Shown: positions 34,400-48,009 of the stretch, one piece after another | Layout: every line of letters starts with the position of its first letter | Position numbering within the stretch: position 1 is the first letter of the stretch | Assembly (NCBI GenBank): GCA_035610365.1 | Contig: CM069433.1 | Coordinates: 167,602,882-167,666,881 of the forward strand | Origin: Aquatica leii | Lineage: Eukaryota > Arthropoda > Insecta > Coleoptera > Lampyridae | Direction of reading: 5' to 3' | Length of the DNA stretch: 64,000 nt | Position numbers and translations under genes: made by a program | The notes under the pieces: model-generated | Database searches by the model: none | Told to the model about the DNA's origin: nothing | Seen by the model: the letters and a program-made list of their open reading frames with translations, nothing else

Positions 34400-35952
34400 T
34401 TATACCAATTTCCTCAATATATAGAATCTAATTCTCTTGTCAGTTAGAAACTTAGTCTTAGCAATAATAAAATCTCCCACTTTCAAACTATCTGTACTGT
34501 TCAACACATCTAAAGATTCATGTCTATGCTCATCTAAGTATGACTTAGAGCAGGATGCCCTTGTATGGCGACCCTCATTTGCCTTGTCACTTTTGAAATA
34601 CTCTGGGTCAGAAGCACTTTCTTGTTCCCCAAAGGGTTTCATCGATTATCCTTCTAGTGACTAAGTCGCCTATAAAAATGTTTTACCCAGGAATAATATC
34701 AATCTTGTTTCTTCGCTTGGATGTGTTTGTAGTAGGTGTTTTTAAACTTTCCAAATGTTGAATAACTGCTTGCGCCCATCTCTTCTTGTCGTACATTAGC
34801 TTCCTCTAATTTGCCAATGTTCTTAGGAATCTTATTAAGAACTTAATCAGTATTAAAAGGAATCAATCTACAGGCTTGGAATCTTGCTTTAAAATTTTGT
34901 ATAGATCGTATCTCTATAGTTTAGACGGTTTCCTTTAAAAGCCGAAGAAATTTAGTTTTAGACAAATCTCCTCGGTTTTTTAATTTTCAATAATGTAGGA
35001 TTTTTCTCCAGCATTGTTTTAAAGGTCAAAAGTAGGCCACGTCAAGAGGCTGCACCAGATGCGTGGCATTCGGCGGAGGCAAACAGAGTCTAACATTATT
35101 CTTTTCGCACTGCTCCACCACGCTGACAGTCATGTGACTATTCAAGTTGTCATCATAATTTTTGGATCATCCAATCAACTAAAGTACGGCACAATGATGG
35201 TTCGAAACTAATCATCAAATAAGACGGAATCGAACCACCCGCTCTGACTTCTGTTACATCTTGAGTTTTCAATGTCCCCTTCTGTCTATCCGTCGTATGT
35301 ATGCTTAGCTTTATAAACTACAAAGGAGGAAAGCAACGTTCCATCCCCTGCTATTGCGAACATTACGGTGATGTTACTTTTGGAAATGTTCATCGTTCTG
35401 CAAGCGTGCTTTGTTCCTCTTTTTGTTACGACTTTCACGGTCCCCGGATCATCAACAAAGTTAGTCTCATCATAGTTAACCATGTTCGAAGAGGGAATAT
35501 TTTGTATAACTGCTGGCTGCACGAACGCGTTTTGTATTTTCGGATAACTTTATTGTCAATGTCGTTTCATAAAATTTACAAACCAATCAAGGCGTGGTAA
35601 ATTATTCTTAAATTTGGGTTTAGTTCGCCTCGAAACATTTAGGTACTTCTGAATAATTTTTTGGCTGAGCGCAAAGAAATTCTCCACTCGGCACAGTTCT
35701 ATTAATGCGATGTTCCTCGGCTTTGTTAAATACAGGCTGAAGGCCATATTTTAAGGGATGATGTCCATAGAAACGTCTTTGAATAGTGGAATACGGAACC
35801 CTGTACCGTTTTGAAACTTTACGCATAGATAAGTTACCATTTCGAACCGCAGCAACGCGCTCGACATATTCTTTGCTATCATTGCATTTTCCTGAAAAGA
35901 ATAAACAATAATTATCCTTAGTACACCAATCCAAATTTGAAAACGGAAACAA
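34400..35952 (-). pseudogene. Pogo-like transposase, broken
   Basis: In minus orientation the Psq-type helix-turn-helix is at 35880-35780 (NGNLSMRKVSKRYRVPYSTI). The middle domain follows (35640-35560, LDWFVNFMKRH). The DDE core starts with NYDETNFVDDPG (about 35480-35445) and SNITVMFAIAGDGTLLSSFV (about 35380-35320). The second catalytic region is GDNLNSHMT-like (about 35150-35120, first Gly region altered), followed by LPPPNATHLVQPLDVA (about 35080-35030). The C-terminal region near 34640-34400 (KVGDFIIAKTKF) is typical of insect pogo-like proteins. Stops and frameshifts separate the blocks. Confidence 0.8.
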
Positions 35953-36465
35953 TACTGCAAAACGAGTTTAATTTGTGAGTTGATTCATTTTATCCTATTT
36001 TTGCTCGTTTTTTCTAAAAACAACGTACTAAAACAACTAGTATATCAAAACTTAAAATAAATTTATGGATAATGTCCGACGACATAAGGGCACAAATTTT
36101 ATCACTCATAATAGAATTAGGGGTTACTCTGAACCCAAACGATTTTTACTTTTCGTTAAAGTAGTACAATAACGTGTTTCACACAAAAATATGTTACTCC
36201 TTAACATGCAACTACACGGACTTGCATCAACATGTATATTAAACTGTTAGCTGTCCTTGCCGATTCATGCGGTTGCGGTTACATTAAACACCATCAAACA
36301 ATTCATTGTTTTCTGTGCTAACCGGATCTTCAGTTATCCACTTAACACCCACTGCCAATCTTCAATTTACAATTACGAAGTTATCTTTAGAGACAACTAT
36401 GACAAACGGCATGTTGTCAAGTTTTACTTAAAAATACCTTTTAAACAGTATGCCCTTTTCAAAAA

Positions 36466-36581
36466 AAAAAAATAACAAAACTGTAGACACAATAGAAGGC
36501 CTTGTAAACAGTATGCATATTAAACTTTATCGATTTAGCTTGAATAGTTTTGAAATAACAAGGCCGGTTCCATACATTTGG
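36466..36581 (-). repeat. Right terminal inverted repeat of the pogo-like element
   Basis: This is the complementary partner of 33824-33940, ending ...ggttccatacatttgg. A poly-A stretch marks its inner edge. Confidence 0.85.
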
Positions 36582-37909
36582 TGCGCACTGTATGTAAATC
36601 GTACAGGTTTCGATATGTCCGCTCCGCTGAGGTAACTTTGAACACACATGTTTTTTTAAATATTTTGTATGGTTGGTAAAATTAGTATATTCATGCAAAC
36701 ATTTTATAAAACGGTTAAAAACATCAAACAGTAATAAATGCGTTTTAAGAACTGTAGTTTTCAAAACTATAACGATCCTTGGGTTGCTCGAGTATGACTA
36801 ATTTTTTAAAAAGATCTTCTGTCGCATTGTTGTTTTTATCATCTAATATTGAAAATACAAAAACAAAAGCTTCTGCGCGTGTTCTTCTTTCTTAAGAACT
36901 CAACATGTATATTGATGTTTTTTTTATCATTTACAAGAATAGCAATGACTTCAAATTCATTAACTTGTAGTTCTGCAGTTTCTGTTGTCTCCGACTTCTT
37001 TAGAAAGCATTGACTACGAATGAAATAAAGGATCAGTTTTCTGAACAATAAATTGGGACGATTTTGTAGTTTTTTGACAACGTAAAGTTGATGGTCTTGC
37101 TAGAGATGTTGTTTTACTTTATTTGATTATTTTTTTAGGGGTTTTTAATAAATTCAATAAACGTTAAGCAAGCATTAGCGTTGGTTAAAAATTGATTAAA
37201 GGAATTTTTCAACATCTTTGAAGTCCAGAAAGAATATTTATTTCCGACATAGTTTGAAAAAACTGGAGTGTTCTGTGCAATTGCTGTGCAAGTTTTAATT
37301 TCTGTCGGAGAACTCGCGTTTTAAACAACTTGAGAACTTAAGAACCTAAAAAAAAATTATAATTTATTTAAATTAGGTTTTTTTTTATATATAATTTTAT
37401 CTATATAACTGAATATATTCATATTAAACACAAAATTGTATTTATTTTGCCAATTTTTTGATTTTGAAAAAGAACGCTCTTTGAGTTCTGAGTTGCTGAG
37501 TAGTAAAGTAGTACATTCAGTAAAAAGATGTAATTAATGTTTAAAAACCGCCAGAGTATAGCAAATGCTAAGACTTTTGTGCTGCGTAGTAAACTCACTC
37601 GCATGTAAGGATTAAACGTTTTATTATTTTCAACCTTTACCCTTGTTTTTTCGCATATTACTGGCTTAAGTTAGAATAGAAAATATTTTGATTTAACGAT
37701 AATTTGAACAAGAAGAGAAGAATCTAATGAGTCTAGTTTGTTTTATCAACGGTTCTACTATATAATCTCTATTTAGATGTCAATTTGCCACATTCTTTCT
37801 TCTTCAGTTTGTGCATGATAAGCAGCATTTTTCCAGTTTTCTGCAAAAACATTGCCTACACCTTGTAAAAGTTTTTTATTTTCAAGGTTGTATTGTTTCT
37901 TGCGACTTC
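36582..37909. other. Intergenic DNA; one weak ORF
   Basis: A minus-strand frame at 37048-36839 has coding-like composition (TETAELQVNEFEVIAILVND) but no recognised family. The remainder is AT-rich. Confidence 0.3.
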
Positions 37910-38900
37910 TTTTATTATACTCTATATAAACTCAATAGAATTGAATTCACAGTGATACGGAAGCAATCGCTAAACAGTATGACCTTGTTTTTTGCCATTT
38001 CATCAGTCACATAATTTGGAATGATAACAGTCTTTCTAACAAGATGCAGAAGTTCAGCTTCTACCATATCTGATAAATAAACAATCGACTTGCTTTCTAA
38101 CCAAGCTTGTATTTCTGCTTTTTTCATTTGTGAGTTTGGTATCTTCTCTGTTTTCCTGCTATGATAAAAAGCATTAATCATCACAGGCATCACACTGAAT
38201 TTTTGCCCAAGCGAGTTAAAATTTGTGAAAACCAGTTTTCAAAAACTTCTCCAGTCATTTTTTATGATAATCTCCAGTTTTCTATGATTCAAAGCATAGC
38301 AAACCATTCTCAATAAAACCGTTCTTAGATCCGTGTCGTTTATTCTTCGATGAAAATCTGCCTCGGAGTTACAATCGTTGTGTCTTTTTATACTTTGCTT
38401 GCAGTATGACCAGCGTTCACCCAGGTTTCATCTAAAAAATATTATTTCTTGTCCTCTTCCCTGTACTTTTGAATTTCTCAAAGAAAACGTCGTCTCCAGG
38501 CAATTATTTGGTTTTTTAAGAGTAATATTTTTTTGAGAATCTAAAACGCAAAACCACAATTACATTAAAAGATGTATAAACAAACAATTTGTTTACTCAT
38601 CGAAATCCAATTTCTTTAATTAGTAAACTCGTCGTAGCCCTTTTTAATAGAGGTAAATTTTCATTTTCTTGCAATGCAACATTTTATTATTAAAAAAATT
38701 ATTAAACGTCGATTAGCACTTTTAATTGGATCATCGATGTCCAAAATTGATCGTGGTCTGTGATACACTTTTGGTGCCTGAAGGTTATGCATTATCTGAT
38801 CTCTCGAAACGCACACACCTAAAATTGTAATTGAGATCGATAATATTAATAACTTAATTAAAATTACCTGCGACTTTTGTAGTGAACTCGATAATTTGGG
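37910..38900 (-). pseudogene. Decayed DDE transposase (IS630-like, long insect family)
   Basis: Pieces in order on the minus strand are RPRSILDIDDPIKSANRRL (about 38765-38700), DETWVNAGHTASKV (38430-38385) with the first catalytic Asp, VMINAFYHSRKTEK (about 38185-38145) at the altered second catalytic block (family pattern V.DNA.YH), and MKKAEIQAWLESKSIVY followed by ELLHLVRK (about 38130-38030). The frame ends around the position where the family has its third acidic residue (NPIE-like). Frameshifts abound. The family (DETWVNAGHT, KADMLQWL) is a frequent repeat in insect genomes. No ends were found. Confidence 0.65.
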
Positions 38901-38929
38901 TCTTTATCGAAGTGTTTCTCTGTATTAGC

Positions 38930-41900
38930 CTTGTTTATATACATTATAGTTAGACAATGACTGCGCTAAAATTGGAAACATTAATTTGGATGCAAAAGGA
39001 GTAGTTTTGGATGCAAACGCAAAATTGACATGTTTGGCGCTGATTTTGTTAATATTACAGATTTCTAAATTACAGCTCAGTATATTATCTTACAGTAATC
39101 TATAAATATACAGTTTTAGAGATCTGGAGAAGACATACGTTCTTTTTTATTACATGTAATATAACCTTGAAAGAAAATTAATTATATCTATGCACGATAA
39201 CACTTATGTTATGAAATTCGGTCTACGCTCGGGTCTACGTAAACAACTAGCATTCTGAGAAACATAATTATTCCCCTAATAGAAGACAATTTTATAATTG
39301 AATGTACAGTTTCTAATTTGTATATATTTGTTTATAGTATTCGAGCGATCAAAACAATAAAATAAACTACCAAATTTGCAAAATTTTTACTCAAATTTGA
39401 TATAAATTAGATTAAAGTTAACTAGTTAATGAATACACATTCTGATAATAAATTATAAAAGATAATTTGGGTGGGCAGGCATGTTTAGCTAAGGATGGTC
39501 CTTTTATGTCAATAAACAGAAATATTCTACATGTTTCTGTTTATTGACTTAATAAAAACACATCTGGGATCTGGTATATTGTAGCAAATTGTAGGTAATG
39601 CTGGTATTATTTTTGTCCGAATGCCTGCGTTTTTACTATGCAGTGCACGCTGCTTAATAGAATCACGTTGGGACTTGAGTTTTTTGATAACAATAACCGA
39701 ATGATAACAATATACGAAATTCAGAAAAAATGCTTATTTGTTAGAAAGCAGTAAATACATACAGCGTGTATGTGATTAACAGGTTGTTAATTTAGAAGGT
39801 GAAATCAAGGCGTACATACAAGTAAAAAAATTTTTTATAAACCGTTTAAAAAAAGCAGCATTTTAAGCCGACGGATCTGACGCATTAAACAGTTTGTTGA
39901 CACTGTTAATAAAACGAAATCAAAAACAACAACGTTATGATGCTTCATTCACTGTTCTAAGAACTACACAATTCTTCTCAGAAATTTGCTGAGACTAAAA
40001 ATAAATACAAAACAATGTTATCACATAAGACGTAGTTAATTTAATTTGTTATTCTAAGAAGGCACGTGCTTTCCAAGTTAATTCACAAAGATAACGTATT
40101 TACAGATGTTAAAATAATGTAAACCAGTCAAATTATTTTATTAAATAAATAACACTGCAAAAATAAGATAAACATGCAAAATAACTATTTTTAGAGTACA
40201 ATGATAAAATTTTTCACTCTAAACAACCGTATTGTGAAATTCAGCTCAAAAATGCATACAAAATAAGTTATTGATTATGTATAGAAACAAACCTGAGAAT
40301 AAATTGATAACATAAACCTAAATTATGATTACTATGTTACTTTAGTAAAGCGATAACATTACCCGATTAAAAACATTATCCGTGATTCCGATAAGCGGCG
40401 AGCGCTGTAAGTAATTCATACGAAAATTTAAATCATTAATTTGGTTCTGAAGTCCGAATCTTTGAAGCATCGCTCTGAATTTATTGCTAAAGATACACCT
40501 AAAGTGCTAATAAGCTGGTATATTTATATTTTATGTGTCTTTTGAGTAGTATAAAAATTTAAAAAAAATTAAATCAAGCACATATCTTCGTTGGCTTCCG
40601 GCTTGAAAAGAAAATTAAACAAAGAAAATGAAACAAACCACTCAACCAATTATAATTTTATCGAAACGTTTGCAGGATGTTATTCATTCTATATTTTGTT
40701 TATAAACAGAAATTCAAGTGTACGAATTATTTTTGCAAACTCAGAGTCTTAAGAATCAAAGGAACTTAACTGGTAAAACATTTCTTAGCACGTATGTCGA
40801 AACTAATAGCGTGTGTAAGTAGCTTACTTGTGCCGCCATCGTTTGCAATATATTAATAACAAAAAACGGTTTGAGGCTTTGCATTTAATTATTACCTTGT
40901 TTTAACTATCGCCATCTAACATGACTAAAAAATCTGTTTCCATATAAAGCTATCTCATTGTCTAACTATAATGTATATAAACAAAGGTATTAGCTTTGAA
41001 GATATTGATAATGCGTTTCCTTGTCATCAACTAAAAAAATGCCGGGTTGTATTTTCGGTAGCTTGATCCATAATTAAATAAGTAAATAACTTCAAATAGT
41101 AAATGTAATTTCAACAATAATTATTAATGAATCATTTCAGTACGCACCTGAATATACACAAATGTACACCAAAGTATTGAAAAATACTATTTTGTCAACT
41201 GAATGGAAATAACAGAGCTTAAAACTGCAAATAAGTTAACCAAAATGTCAAACATCAAACACGCATTAAACTGAAGTATGTCATTAAAGTGCAGGTGTTT
41301 GTTGTAATACTAACTTTAAATTTTAACCAATAAAGAAAATGTATTTAAACTTAGCGTAGCTTTGTTGGGAAGGACTTAACTCTATCTTTTTACCGTACAG
41401 AGTATAGTGCAATGAACGAAGAATCCGTTTTGAAGCGATGAATATTTGCGAATTACACGAAACTAAATCTCCATACCTAATTCAACGGGAACACTTGTAT
41501 TAGAATTTGATGAACGACAAACTACCGTTATCACAACGAAACGAAGTTTACGATTTCTTGGTGTAACGTTTCACAAATTTATATAGCATCATTCAACCCA
41601 CTTAGCTTAGGTACCAAAGACTTGCGTTACTTTTACATTTTATTTTCAACTCTAATTAAGAGAAAAGCCCCTCTTCCCAAACGAATTTATTGAGATACAA
41701 TAACTCGGTTTTCTACCAAATGTTTTCAAAACTATGACGTATAATCTTCCAAGAAGAATACTCACGACAAAAAACGTTCTCAACAGAATTAGCAAAAATA
41801 TCATAATGTAAGTGACTGTAAAATAAACAGCGCTTACTTGGATTTAACGCAATATTAAATAACACTTTAAATTGTTACGACTAAAACGAAATACTAAAGA

Positions 41901-42937
41901 CAAACGGAACTAATATATTAAAATGTAATTTTAGTTTATGACAACAATAATAGACCTAAATGAACTTAAGTACATTTGTACTAAACAAATACTTAGCAAA
42001 AAAAAATTAACAATTTAAAAACGTCACACTAATAAATATGAACGGATTTTCAATAAATATAACAAATTAAAATATCGGGTCTTTAACGAAAGAAGTAGTA
42101 CAAAAATCAAGACATAAGCGAAAACAAACAGTTATTCTTAAAATCGAAACTTAAACTTTGTGTTTGTGTTTTCTCCACAACAAATATAGACAAAGTAATT
42201 CTTTATAATTATACGTTTTTTGACTAGCTGTATGGCGTGTATTTCATCTAAATTTTGCAGTAAGATTTTATTTTCGGGATTTTTCTGTTTACCACTAGAA
42301 TCTGGTAGTCTATTAAGCCTAGTTTTCTTTAGTCTAATTAGCGGTCGAGTGGCGGTAAAGTAGAATAGAAATCGGAGGTAGGAGAAAGCAAGTGGGCGAG
42401 TAGTTTACCACCGTCGTGCAATCTTACTCTACTTTACTAGGATCTAGTACTCTATTCGACCAATTACGTTTACATTGGTAGAGCTTAAAGATTAACTAAT
42501 GAAAACTAGGTGTTAATGCTTTTTTTACTAAAACAATCTCACTATTGTTAAAAAAATTTTTGCATATAAAACACTCTGACATAAAAGATATCATTTTAAC
42601 GCATTATAAGTCACTCTGTACAAATACAAAACACAAACACGTTTAACTCATTGGGATGATTGAAACTACTGAGAACGATAGAGAAAGCTGGCAGCGCTGT
42701 CTCTTTCTCTATGGTTAATCAACATGGATAACCTTCAAATTCTTCTTAACAATGAAATTCAACCGTCCTTCTGCTAACTCCTGGTCATGAGTATTTTAGT
42801 CTACAGAAACCACAACTGCATTGAAGATAATTACTTTATTAAGAAAAGTGTTTTATACCTCCTAATGCGTAGTTCAACTAAGATTGGTAAACCCTTTTAT
42901 GTTTATATAATTACTTTACTAGATTGAACAGAATTGT
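38930..42937. other. Long gene-poor AT-rich stretch
   Basis: No ORF reaches significance in any frame. It contains a perfect 15-bp inverted repeat (39508-39548) and a purine/pyrimidine patch at 42650-42715 (gagaaagc...gctgtctctttctct). No RNA gene was recognised. Confidence 0.4.
39508..39548. repeat. 15-bp perfect inverted repeat
   Basis: gtcaataaacagaaa and tttctgtttattgac flank an 11-base loop. Confidence 0.85.
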
Positions 42938-43198
42938 TTAAGTCGAACGATGTAGTTGCTTCGGGGGGTGAAACGACAGAAGTTTTGTTAGGTTACATTC
43001 ATATTGCAGAACAGTTACAAAATCATAGCCGTTAAATGCAAGAGAGTTGATAGGCCAAATTCCAGATTTTTTAAATGCATTTGCTATATTCGTTGGAGTA
43101 AAAGATAGAAAATACGATTGTGCTGTTAAACTGGCAACACTGTAAATAGTTATCAACTCCGTTAATAACAGACAATTCAACAAACACAACTGATTCAA
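42938..43198 (-). pseudogene. C-terminal fragment of a pogo/jerky-like transposase
   Basis: The frame contains SFTPTNIANAFKKSGIWPINS followed by FNGYDF. This matches the conserved tail of pogo-type transposases (TP.NI...F+.+GI.PFN...F...DF). The catalytic core is not found next to it. It is a separate copy from the element at 33.8-36.6 kb. Confidence 0.6.
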
Positions 43199-44372
43199 GT
43201 TTTATAAAATTAATTTCAACAATGACTTTCATAAAGATATCGAATGGGGCACTTTAGAACATTGTTAAAACAATAAAGCATTGGTGGGACAGCTTGGTAT
43301 AGTGTACCAACCTGCCTCATCGGCTGTATACTAAGGTGCTCTATGAAGGACGTGTTAAAAAATATGAAACAAACATTTGACTAGTCATAATTTAAGGTTA
43401 TATTATAGCAAAAACATCCAAGATTCATATGACAAATCTTCAAATATGGAATTCATTTGTTACAGATTACAACTTTATGAATTAAATTCCGAAATACTTA
43501 CTGTGGGCAATGATTTGAATAAGTATTATTTAAATGTGCTAGCTCATTTTTTGCTAAAAGTATCTTTTAATAACCTTTCATAAAAAAAAGTTTTTAAAAA
43601 TCGTTACAGCTTGAGGTACGCAATACAAAATTTATAAAGTCGATTGCAGCATTAGTCGTTAAATCAGAATCAAAGTCACAGTGTGATTTATCTTATTCTT
43701 GTCACATAAATCAAGTTAGAAATAATGGTTTTCTTTTTGAAGATATTTTCATATTATTTATGGACTATTTACGGATTAGAAATACAAAATTGTCGTATTG
43801 ACAAATCCTAGTGTTACGCTTTATGAATAACAGTTCGGTTGATGTTTTTTACAGGACTAGTTCTATACACCACAAATATATTGTAGTTCATGTTTATCAC
43901 AATATAGGATCGTAGAAACGTAAATTACAGGGTAGTGTCATGATATTATTTAGTGAACCGATAGCTTGACTTTCACAACTTCAGTGAAACAAATTGTTAT
44001 TTTGGTTTAACAAGAATTTTTTTTATACAAAATTAAAGTATACTGTAAATTATGCTGAAGGTTTTTTTTTCATATTGCAGCATAAATCATCATTATTCGT
44101 AAATGTCAAACGTTTAGAGGTAAAATTTGTAGCACAACGTTACTCTTACTTGTAAGAAATCTAATTCAGTAAAAAGTAGTAAATAAATGCAAATTGATTT
44201 TGAAAACAGTGTAGAATGTTTTGAGTATAAAATTTTGAAAAACAAGCAGAAGTATATTTAATTCAGAAAAAATGAGTAATTAATTCCGGATTTCGTATTT
44301 TTCAAGATTACTACATATTTATTAAATTAATTAATACTGTTATGTTTAACCACTTACTATAAATATGCCATT

Positions 44373-44501
44373 CTATATTCTGACAGTGTATTTTGAATGT
44401 CTTTTACTAATTAATTTTTTGATGTATTTAGTTGTTTGAAATTTTTTTTGGAAAAACAAAACTACTTTAAGTACTTTATATTCTAACAGTGTATTTTGAC
44501 T
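44373..44501. repeat. Short direct repeat, period about 103 bp
   Basis: Two diverged units share tattctgacagtgtattttga / tattctaacagtgtattttga followed by ttttactaa and a T-run. Confidence 0.5.
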
Positions 44502-45699
44502 ACATTTTTTACTAAATATTTTTTTGGTATGTGCATTGTCACTGACAGAAATATGTAAATCTGAAAAAACATTTTATTAATTATATTTTTGCACTAATAG
44601 TTTTAAAATTAAATACATTAAAAACATTTTTTTTTAAACGAAATTTATTTATGTACAGTCGTATTTACGCCTAAGCTTCTGCAAATTAAACTACATAGTT
44701 GTGTATTAAGTATTATACCACAACATCCATTGAGAAACGAAAACAAATATATTATATTAAATTCATAGTAAGGTAAGCGTCAAGAAAAAACACAAAAAAT
44801 TTAAAAAAATTCAAATAAATTTAATTTTAGGAACAAATAAATCATGTACAATAAATCAGTTTTCTGGTTAAATTTTATATCATTTTCAACAGGACATTTT
44901 TAAATCAAATATAATTAATTAATATATTTATTAGTCGTTAACATGTCAAAAACAAACACGATTAATTTAAATTATTTGTAAAAGACAAAATAGTTTTCGC
45001 GTGTACAGAAACTCGACCATTGCTGTTTAAATCAAGTTTTACAATATTTTTGTTTTTAACTTTCTAGAAACGATATAAATAGACAAAAGTTTCTTTAAGA
45101 AATTTCGCACCACGCATTTTTAAATGCAAGACTTTGACCTAATTTTTTGCAAAAGCGAAGTCAAGATCAGCAACTATGACCTCCATTTCTTATATTTACG
45201 TTGCATCACAGAAAAAGATGTGAGGTAATTTTCAACATGTTATACTTTTAGCGATTTGCTGACGTATTCGCAATAACTTTTCAATAAAAAAATAAGAAAC
45301 AAGATTTTGCAATGCTGGCCCAATAACCTATTTATGCTAATTTGATGAATTATCTATTATACTGTCAAATAGACAACAAATTTATTTAAACTAAAAAAAA
45401 TTGTATCGAGTGTTAATGTAGCGGCTTATTTTTATAAAATTAGTTAGAAGTTTCCATGCGTTTTTCTATATTTATATATAGTTCAAAGCATATATATAGA
45501 ATTTAGAAAAATTTTGATTATGTTATTCAGTAGAGTTCATTGCCTTTGGCAATATCTGCACTTAAGATTCCTTTAAGTTGAAAATGTAAGTTTTCACTTG
45601 CGCTTTCAGAAATTGAAAATATTTCTTTTAAAAATATTGAATGCGATTATTCATAGGAAAGAAAGTTAGAAATGTTTAATTGTATAGAAATAATAGCAA

Positions 45700-45965
45700 A
45701 GAGAGAGGATTGCGAGAGTAATGTCATTCAACCCGCGAGGTTGAAGGCCCCGCGATTCTCAGCTGTTTTCTGTATCAAAACGCCGCCCCTGATAACCTGA
45801 CAACGGTGTGTGATGCGTCCAGAAAATCTACTTTGTAATTTTATTTTAGAAGTTTGCCTTTCTATTTTCGGCCGAGGTCGATATCCAAGCGTTCGTTGAC
45901 AGTTATGTCATGTTTTCACTTATAAAAAGATCCTACATTGATAGTCGCCGCGCAAAGCTACGCTT
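45700..45965 (+). promoter_or_regulatory. GC-rich island with a TATA box, possible orphan promoter
   Basis: This segment is far richer in GC and CpG than its surroundings. It contains acttataaaaagatc (about 45919-45932), a good TATA box, with CG-rich sequence about 30 bp downstream. No ORF follows, so it may be a remnant LTR, a transposon end, or the promoter of a spliced or non-coding transcript. Confidence 0.25.
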
Positions 45966-47189
45966 CATTAAGTATTATTACATATCCACCCTCAGAAATT
46001 AGATTTTTTATATAAATAACAATGTAGTTAATTATTAATAAATTACTTATTGTACTTGGAAGTAAAGAAAAAATACTAATGATAGTAGAACCACACGTTT
46101 TGCGTTTTATAGTTTTATTTGAAAATATATTAAAGCTGCGGTACGTTGAGGCATTACATAAAATATTTAATTAACTTTATAATTACATAGTTGCAAGGAT
46201 ACCATTTTTTTTAAATGCTTTAATAATTACCAGTGCGGCGTTCTAAAGAAAGAGAAATTTTTTAACAAACTGGCTGTGTACAGAGTGTAGCAGTAAGAGT
46301 TAGTTTTAATTAATTAATATAGTAATTGATCGATTACTACTTACATTAAATTGTTTATTACATTTTTCTATTAAATAATTGTACATAGTAGTATATTAAA
46401 AGTACGTACATATTAAATGAAGTATTAAACTACTTTATTCAATTAGACATCAGATTTTTATGCCAGTAGTGTTTAATTCTTAGTTTTTTATGCTTTATAG
46501 TTTTTTGTCATATCATTTTTAGTACAGATATCTTTTTGTCTAAGCAAACAAATTGACTTAAGAAATTGTTATCCATAAGGCACCTTACTCTTGGCAGTAC
46601 ATAAGTTATTGACACTGTTTGGTTAAAATTATAACGTGAAACCTGCTAATCCGAAAACCGCTTTATGCAAGTTTCGATTTCAACAATCCCACGATTTTAG
46701 ATGTTGAAAATAATTTTACAAAAGGTCAGTTTTGAAAATGATATACATCAACATACACAAAAACAATATTAATTTTAATAACGACCTTAACAATTTGAGT
46801 AATATTTATTATAATTTAATCTCAAAAATTATAAGATAATTTTAATAGGTAAATGTGATTTCATGGTCAATTTTATCTAATAGCCTTATCATAATTATGT
46901 CGTGCAATAATGTTTAAATTTACAATTACTTGTCTATTGTTTGTTTACTGCTCATGACCTTTGTTTTTCTTTGTATATATACTTAAACTTTTATTCATTG
47001 ATTTGATTGTAATTTATTCCAAAATCTAGAATAATTAGTTGTGGATGTTTGCTGAACTAGTGGATGGTCTCTACTCAATAACCTTTTCTTGTAAGTTTTT
47101 TGTTTATAAGTGTATCTGTTAAATAAAATTTCTTAGTTGTTATGTAAGTGTGTTATGTTGTTCACTTACCGTTAATAAATTTTCAGTGG

Positions 47190-47222
47190 CCTAAAGAAGT
47201 ACACACTTGAGGCACGAAACGT
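47190..47222 (+). repeat. Dispersed hairpin motif, copy B
   Basis: CTAAAGAAGTACACACTTGAGGCACGAAACGT: a diverged relative of copy A with GAAACG kept. The downstream sequence (gagtggttttatattgcccctcctacgtgaaga) is shared with copy C. Confidence 0.5.
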
Positions 47223-48005
47223 AACCATGAATAAGAGTGGTTTTATATTGCCCCTCCTACGTGAAGATAAAAACACCCATCAATTACAATTATTGTAGAT
47301 AGGAGGATAAGATACTTGACCAGTTTGTTTATGAATTTTTGTAAATGCGATAAGTTTATTTTATTACATTCCTTATTGACAAGTTTAAATTTATGGTATT
47401 TTGTAGTTTGGGACCGCAATTTACTTTCCAATTCCGCAGAATAAAGGTTTCCGCTTTAGTAGACTCAAGTATACGTACAAATACATATACTCGCTCGGGA
47501 CCAAAAAAATTCTTTTGTATGCAGGTTTCTGTTTTATAAAACGTCCGCGATGACAGGTTTTACTATATTTGTTTTATTATTAATTATTTTACAATTTAAT
47601 AAAAAAATCTTTTAAAATGATTTTTAGAATATAGGTAATCACTTTTATTTTTGTCAGGACCATTACTAAAATAATCTACCTAAACTGAAATAATAACCAA
47701 ATTCAAATGTTCAGTTTTTGCTGGTTACGGAATGAAAATTAAAGTTTTCGTTGAAATTATACACATGCGATGTTGTCACGTTAGTCCTAATTTAAATAAC
47801 AAGAAACTGGTAAGTTATAGTCAAGCACTTTTATGAGTTAGGCTACAATTCACAACATTATTATCACTGGTGTGATCTTTTTTAATACTGCTATCAACTT
47901 CTGTGTTAGTAGCATAGTTATCCTTATCATTTGACAATGGTGGAGTGATTGTTGGTAGTTGCAGGGTTTTAATTAAGTTCGGTAAACAAAATGGTTAATT
48001 TATTA
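47223..48005. other. Left flank of the gypsy element
   Basis: AT-rich with no recognised gene. It includes the tail of the copy B repeat. Confidence 0.4.
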
Positions 48006-48009
48006 ATAC

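Larger units (their letters stand above)
33824..36581 (-). mobile_element. Pogo-like DNA transposon with long terminal inverted repeats
   Basis: The element is bounded by inverted repeats of about 117 bp (33824-33940 and 36466-36581) with ends CCAAAT...ATTTGG. A TA dinucleotide flanks the left end, and the right flank is TG, possibly a mutated TA. The interior encodes a CENP-B/pogo-type transposase on the minus strand. At about 2.76 kb it has the size of an autonomous pogo/Tigger relative, but the coding region is broken. Confidence 0.8.
43200..47189. other. Gene-poor AT-rich stretch with a GC-rich island
   Basis: No coding sequence is supported. A 103-bp period direct repeat occurs at about 44373-44501 (tattct[ga]acagtgtattttga). 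A GC/CpG-rich island at 45700-45965 is listed separately. Confidence 0.4.
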
